DNA of 18,984 nucleotides, taken from an uncultured Lachnospiraceae bacterium. Lineage in GTDB: Bacteria; Bacillota_A; Clostridia; Lachnospirales; Lachnospiraceae. The position numbers and the translations under genes are program-made. The stretch spans positions 1-18,984 of the forward strand of contig CADCIU010000053.1 in the NCBI GenBank assembly GCA_902801585.1, in the 5' to 3' direction. Under the pieces are notes generated by a model. The model was not told the origin of the DNA. It saw nothing but the letters and a program-made list of their open reading frames with translations, and did no database searches. Shown in pieces: positions 16,048-18,984 of this stretch (its first letter is position 1; every line of letters starts with the position of its first letter).

Positions 16048-16611
16048 ATGATTTCAGCAAAAGAAGCAATCAGCAGACTCAGAAAAGGAAACGAGAGATA
16101 TCTTTCAGAACAGACTTGCAGCGGGGATATCTCGCCGGCGGCCAGACTGAGGACCTCTCAGAACGGGCAGCAGCCTTACGCGATCGTCATCTCCTGCTCA
16201 GATTCACGAGTGATACCGGAAAGTATATTTTGCGCGGGGATCGGAGAGCTGTTCACGATCCGTCTGGCCGGCAACGTGATCGATGACCATCAGCTGGGCA
16301 GTATAGAATATGCGGTGGAGCATCTGGGAACGAATCTTGTGGTCGTGCTGGGGCACACCGGATGCGGCGCGGTGGAAGCGGCTATTCATCACGACCCGTC
16401 GGGATTCATCAAATACATCACGGACGAGATCAGGCTTGCGATCGGCGACGAGACGGAACCTTACCGTGCGTCATGCCTGAACGTGGAGCACAGCGTCAAA
16501 CAGATCAGCCATGCGCTGGACATTGATCATCTGCGTCATGGAAAAGATCCTGCGGTGATCGGAGCTATGTATCACATCGATGACGGACATGTGGAATTCT
16601 TCCATGATTGA
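16048..16611 (+). CDS. Beta-class carbonic anhydrase
   Basis: A 187-aa cytoplasmic zinc enzyme interconverting CO2 and bicarbonate. The zinc ligands are C50 (in ISCSDSRVIPE, 48-58), H103 and C106 (in LGHTGCGAVEAA, 101-112). The D52/R54 dyad that controls access to zinc is present, as is the family stretch FTIRLAGNVID (69-79). I chose ATG 16048 over an in-frame GTG at 16015 because GGAGGAG (16035-16041) precedes it by 6 nt, while the GTG lies inside the tandem repeats and the extra residues are not family-like. It follows pdxA2, whose reaction releases CO2. A shared transcript is possible but a functional link is only a guess. A 412-bp repeat-bounded element begins 9 nt after the stop. Confidence 0.94.
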   Translation: MISAKEAISRLRKGNERYLSEQTCSGDISPAARLRTSQNGQQPYAIVISCSDSRVIPESIFCAGIGELFTIRLAGNVIDDHQLGSIEYAVEHLGTNLVVVLGHTGCGAVEAAIHHDPSGFIKYITDEIRLAIGDETEPYRASCLNVEHSVKQISHALDIDHLRHGKDPAVIGAMYHIDDGHVEFFHD

Positions 16612-16620
16612 GGGCGCAAA

Positions 16621-17032
16621 GGTGTCAAGGGGACGGTTCTTCTGACAACTTTTGAAGGGCAAGGTTGCCAGGGGGATGGTTCTTCGGCGCTGTGGACCGG
16701 CCTGCGCGGGTGCGGCATGCCCCTCCGGACCACGTTGAATTCACAGGGATTCACACAGATCCTTCCTTCGCTTCGGAGGGAACCGCGATTCCAAAACTCG
16801 CCGTCCGCTCTGATGACCGGACGGCTCAGACAGGCGGGCTTTCGGGCTGCAGGAGCTGCAGCCCTCATTCCCTCCTTCGCTCAGGAATGATCAGGTTCAT
16901 CTAAGCTGCTCATTCAAAGTGGTCCGGAGGGGCATGCCGCACCCGCGCAAGCCGGTCCCCGGCGACGAAGAACCACCCCCCTGATACTCTTGCCCTTCAA
17001 AAAGTTGTCAGAAGAACCGTCCCGCTGACACC
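16621..17032. mobile_element. 412-bp non-coding element with ~120-nt inverted arms (REP/MITE-like)
   Basis: The left arm 16621-16740 and right arm 16912-17032 are inverted copies of each other, matching at roughly 108 of 121 positions by eye. Each outer end is a full dispersed repeat (left 16621-16653, right 17000-17032). Each arm also holds a diverged second core (GGGGGATGGTTCTTCGG on the left). The inner arm parts include GGTGCGGCATGCCCCTCCGG and its mirror. The core (16741-16911) is packed with hairpins. The short frames inside it follow the inverted arms and look like no known protein. No transposase gene or clear target-site duplication is visible. It fills the whole 421-nt space between carbonic anhydrase and the convergent GH28 gene. 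Confidence 0.85.
16800..16889. other. Hairpin cluster in the core of the 412-bp element
   Basis: Three hairpins follow one another. GCCGTCCG/CGGACGGC (16800-16825) has a 10-nt loop. GGGCTGCAG/CTGCAGCCC (16844-16864) has a GAG loop and a perfect 9-bp stem. CATTCC/GGAATG (16866-16889) has a 12-nt loop. A weaker CCTTC/GGAGG stem (16765-16779) precedes them. This could be a folded RNA or a recombination structure; which strand would be transcribed is unknown. Confidence 0.6.
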
Positions 17033-18346
17033 TTATGACACCCCGAGTTCGCAGTCGATCAATCGGATGTCCTGAATCGTCTCCGGACAGCCGCTCATGG
17101 GCTGTATGACGTAGTGCGCGTTCTCGTCGCGGCAGATGCAGTTTCTTAATTCAATATTGCGGAATGTCGGAATGTCTTCAGGATCAGTACTCTGCACAAC
17201 GGGATCATCCCCGCTGACAGTGTTGAGTACGTAGTTCATGGTCATGGTAAGGCATTCTTTTTTGATTCCGATCATGAGAATGTTCTCCAAGTAGATCTCC
17301 TCCACGACCCCGCCGCGGCCCATGGCACTCTTGAAGCGGATCCCGACGTCGGAATCGATAAAGGTGCAGTCCTTGACGAGCACATTGCGGACGCCCCGCG
17401 ACATCTCGCTTCCGATGACGAAGCCGCCGTGGCTCATGCCGACCTTACAGTCGTGGATGAAGACATCTTCACAGGGCTTTTTGAGTTTTCTCGCTTCGCG
17501 GTCTTTGCCGGACTTCAGGCAAATCCCGTCATCTCCGGTCTGGAATTCACTGTGATGGATATGAACATACCTGCAGGATTCCACATCAATGCCGTCGCCG
17601 TTTTGCGCGTAGGCAGGGTTTATGATCCTGACGCCGCGCACGGTCAGGTGCTCGCAGAAATAAGGGTGCACGTTCCAGGCCGCCGAATCCTGCAGGGTGA
17701 CCCCCTCGATCAAAATATTCCTGCAGTGGCGCAGACTCACCATCACAGGTCTGTAGAAGTCGTAGTGAGGAGAGGCGGCAGCCAGCGCCTCTTCATAAGA
17801 ATCATAGTCACCGGGATAGATCTCTCCTGTAATAGCGGTGTCGAACATATTTCTGGCAGGGAACCAAATGCCTCCTTCTTTGGTTTCGAGGACATAGGGA
17901 GACTTCTCAAGCAGTTCTTTCCACTGGCGGTCGGTCATCTTAAACTGTTTGACAGGGCGCCACAGATGGCCGTTCCCGTTGATGATCCCGTTTCCGGTAA
18001 TAGCGATATTTTCCGCATTTTCCGCGTAGATCGGGGATCTTGCGCGTATCCTTGTGATTCCTTCGAAGTCTGTTACGACCAGAGGGTACTCCTCAGGATT
18101 CTTGTCGAACAGGACCACAGCGTTGTCCTGCAGATGGAGTTCCACTCCGGAAAGCAGCCTGATCGGGCCGGTGAGCCAGATCCCGTTCGGCACGACGACT
18201 CTGCCGCCTTCCGCGGCAGCTGCTTCTATAGCTTTTCTGAACGCTTTCGTGTTGGATGTACGCCCGTCTCCGATGGCGCCGTAAGAGCGCAGATCAAATT
18301 CCCTGCCGGAGATCTGCGGGATGTTTACGGAAAAAGGTTGAAACAT
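17033..18346 (-). CDS. Glycoside hydrolase family 28 (polygalacturonase-like, probably exo-acting, intracellular)
   Basis: A 437-aa right-handed beta-helix enzyme predicted to cleave galacturonic-acid-type (pectin-derived) oligosaccharides. It starts with the pectate-lyase-like stretch FDLRSYGAIGDGRTSNTKAF (17-36). Catalytic motifs are NGDGIDVESC (249-258, a variant of NTDG, D251), GDDGICLKSG (271-280, D272/D273), SHGGFVIGSE (305-314, H306) and VGIRFKS (334-340, the RIK-type site). There is no signal peptide, so it probably works in the cytoplasm on imported oligomers. The RBS AAAGGAT lies upstream of the ATG on the minus strand. The gene's stop codon touches the end of the 412-bp element, and the last codons (GTG TCA) match the repeat's own end, suggesting the C-terminus was altered by insertion. 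It is the only minus-strand gene and is divergent from the Dabb gene. Confidence 0.92.
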   Translation of the reverse strand: MFQPFSVNIPQISGREFDLRSYGAIGDGRTSNTKAFRKAIEAAAAEGGRVVVPNGIWLTGPIRLLSGVELHLQDNAVVLFDKNPEEYPLVVTDFEGITRIRARSPIYAENAENIAITGNGIINGNGHLWRPVKQFKMTDRQWKELLEKSPYVLETKEGGIWFPARNMFDTAITGEIYPGDYDSYEEALAAASPHYDFYRPVMVSLRHCRNILIEGVTLQDSAAWNVHPYFCEHLTVRGVRIINPAYAQNGDGIDVESCRYVHIHHSEFQTGDDGICLKSGKDREARKLKKPCEDVFIHDCKVGMSHGGFVIGSEMSRGVRNVLVKDCTFIDSDVGIRFKSAMGRGGVVEEIYLENILMIGIKKECLTMTMNYVLNTVSGDDPVVQSTDPEDIPTFRNIELRNCICRDENAHYVIQPMSGCPETIQDIRLIDCELGVS

Positions 18347-18392
18347 ATTGCTTTTATCCTTTCATAGATGAAAACGAATACAGTTAAGAGAA

Positions 18393-18414
18393 TACCATTG
18401 TTTTAATTATGGTA
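18393..18414. promoter_or_regulatory. Inverted repeat TACCAT-N10-ATGGTA, possible operator of the GH28 gene
   Basis: A 6-bp inverted repeat with a 10-nt AT-rich centre lies 47-68 nt upstream of the GH28 start. Read on the minus strand it overlaps TGG-TATTCT, an extended -10-like element (4 of 6 matches). Position and symmetry fit a regulator site for a catabolic gene. No regulator gene is in the window. Confidence 0.35.
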
Positions 18415-18436
18415 ATACTTTGGGTGAAGTACGGCA

Positions 18437-18467
18437 AGGTGTCAAAAGAACCGTCCCCTTGACACCT
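18437..18467 (-). repeat. Dispersed REP-like repeat, complete symmetric copy (R8)
   Basis: This copy has perfect 9-bp arms, AGGTGTCAA (18437-18445) and TTGACACCT (18459-18467), around a 13-nt asymmetric centre AAGAACCGTCCCC. It appears to be the complete hairpin form. The other copies have a changed second arm (CTGACAAC). It lies between the divergent GH28 and Dabb genes. Its outer end supplies a consensus -35-like TTGACA (18459-18464) pointing at the Dabb gene, but only a poor -10 (TACGCT, 18 nt away) follows. Confidence 0.85.
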
Positions 18468-18512
18468 CTGACCATCCCTTGATACGCTTGATATCAGAAA
18501 GGAGTATATCAA

Positions 18513-18794
18513 ATGAAGCACTATATCATTGTAAAGTTTACCGAAGGAACGGATGTAAAAGCGTTGGTCGAACCCGTTCGTGAGATCTTCAAAGAGACAC
18601 TGGAGATTCCGGGAATCCATTCGCTGGACATGTGTGTATCCAATTCTGATATCGCAAACCGCTATGACCTTATGATCATAATCGACATGGACAAAGAAGC
18701 ACTCCCCGAATATGCAGCATCAGAACCGCATTTGAGATGGAAGAGGGAATATGGAGACAGGGTCGCGAAAAAAGCGATCTTCGACTGCGATTAG
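18513..18794 (+). CDS. Dabb (stress-responsive alpha/beta barrel) domain protein
   Basis: A 93-aa small cytoplasmic protein. The layout fits the Dabb/ferredoxin-like fold: beta strand KHYIIVKFTEG (2-12), helix, IPGIHSLDMCVSN, then RYDLMIIIDMDKEALPEYAA with the conserved His in EPHLRWK. Family members are usually dimers of unknown or varied function. The RBS AAAGGAG (18498-18504) lies 8 nt before ATG. The leader contains a direct repeat CTTGATA-CG-CTTGATA (18478-18493) and the palindrome TGATATCA (18489-18496), possibly regulatory. It sits alone between the GH28 gene and a separately promoted downstream gene, so context gives no firm role. Confidence 0.85.
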   Translation: MKHYIIVKFTEGTDVKALVEPVREIFKETLEIPGIHSLDMCVSNSDIANRYDLMIIIDMDKEALPEYAASEPHLRWKREYGDRVAKKAIFDCD

Positions 18795-18852
18795 CAATAC
18801 AGACAACACGCATACTGAATTTCCATCTTTTTTTGTTGAAGCTATATAAACA

Positions 18853-18882
18853 TTGGCAATATGCAATGCGGTATGGTAAAAT
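18853..18882 (+). promoter_or_regulatory. Promoter of the gene at the window end
   Basis: TTGGCA (18853-18858), an 18-nt spacer, then TGG-TAAAAT (18874-18882) give a good -35 and an extended -10. The expected transcript start is near 18889, inside the palindrome described separately. The RBS AAAAGGAGG (18911-18919) follows, then ATG at 18931. Confidence 0.65.
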
Positions 18883-18897
18883 TAGTACACGTACTAA
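18882..18897. promoter_or_regulatory. Palindrome TTAGTACACGTACTAA over the transcript start, operator-like
   Basis: Perfect 7-bp half sites (TTAGTAC/GTACTAA) with a 2-nt centre begin at the last base of the -10 box and cover the predicted start of transcription. This is the usual place for a repressor site. The binding protein is not identifiable here. Confidence 0.5.
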
Positions 18898-18930
18898 AGT
18901 CCAAACTTATAAAAGGAGGATAAGTGTCAT

Positions 18931-18984
18931 ATGCAATACACAAAAGAAGTAGAAGACATGATTTGCGTCGCGAAAGGCCCGAAT
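18931..18984 (+). CDS. N-terminus of a gene cut by the window end; possibly a NifU-like Fe-S scaffold-type protein
   Basis: Only 18 codons are present, MQYTKEVEDMICVAKGPN. The start is well supported by AAAAGGAGG (18911-18919) and the promoter upstream. The stretch TKEVEDMICVAKGPN recalls the start of a clostridial protein annotated as an iron-sulfur scaffold (NifU-like), usually next to a 'GGGtGRT' protein. This is from memory of the sequence pattern and is tentative; a short N-terminus cannot prove it. Confidence 0.5.
   Translation, partial: MQYTKEVEDMICVAKGPN

Noticed and set aside
16471..16662. Minus-strand frames here and near 2341 and 8005 that all contain SCQKNRP.
   Set aside because: The shared peptide is just the dispersed repeat translated in the same frame, not a conserved protein motif.
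16572..16904. Two overlapping short frames of 98 aa (-) and 79 aa (+) in the 412-bp element.
   Set aside because: They are composed of the inverted arms and core hairpins, lack convincing RBS-start pairs, and resemble no protein family.
17429..18367. A long + strand frame (312 aa) opposite the GH28 gene.
   Set aside because: It is antisense to a clear GH28 gene with intact catalytic motifs. The frame is a codon-bias shadow.

Overview
The window looks like chromosomal DNA from an anaerobic member of the Bacillota, most likely class Clostridia and possibly a Lachnospiraceae-type gut organism. This is inferred from the strong purine-rich ribosome binding sites (AGGAGG/AAAGGAG type), moderately high GC, the Fe-S L-serine dehydratase, a Clostridia-style lipoprotein C1 peptidase with a lectin-like tail, and intracellular GH32 and GH28 enzymes. 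All complete genes except the GH28 gene are on the + strand. There are no tRNA, rRNA or CRISPR features, and no transposase gene.

Layout. (1) 47-2559: ATPase and permease of a ribose/galactose-type sugar ABC transporter, joined by an ATGA overlap and closed by a strong terminator at 2599-2639. (2) 2798-6623: a DUF1295-type membrane protein, then a 998-residue MscS-type channel carrying two large extracytoplasmic segments. (3) 6697-8331: a cytoplasmic GH32 beta-fructosidase, then a terminator. (4) 8545-12105: single-chain L-serine dehydratase, then a lipoprotein papain-like protease. (5) 12133-15948: a three-gene module of a LarA-like (nickel racemase/epimerase family) protein, a four-carbon acid-sugar kinase (DUF1537) and a PdxA2-type dehydrogenase. 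It reads as a route from a four-carbon sugar acid (threonate/erythronate) to dihydroxyacetone phosphate. (6) 16048-16611: beta-carbonic anhydrase. (7) 17033-18346 (-): a cytoplasmic GH28 (polygalacturonase-family) enzyme. (8) 18513-18794: a small Dabb-domain protein. (9) 18931 to the end: the start of a further gene with its own promoter and a palindromic operator-like site.

The most unusual content lies between the genes. A short repeat family (starts GGTGTCAAGGGGACGG, then TTCTTCTGACAAC) occurs at least seven times in 19 kb. It is found singly at 2560, 9769 and 18437, as a perfect fold-back of two 33-nt arms at 8417-8485, and as the two ends of a 412-bp non-coding element (16621-17032). That element has about 120-nt inverted arms around a hairpin-rich core. 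Most copies start within a few bases of a stop codon. The family resembles REP/BIME or MITE-type non-autonomous mobile elements. The 412-bp element and the 69-bp fold-back look like long and minimal versions of the same thing. Short tandem repeats also sit at 13438-13481 (11-bp unit) and 15982-16026 (15-bp unit).

All family assignments come from reading motifs by eye; no database search was run.
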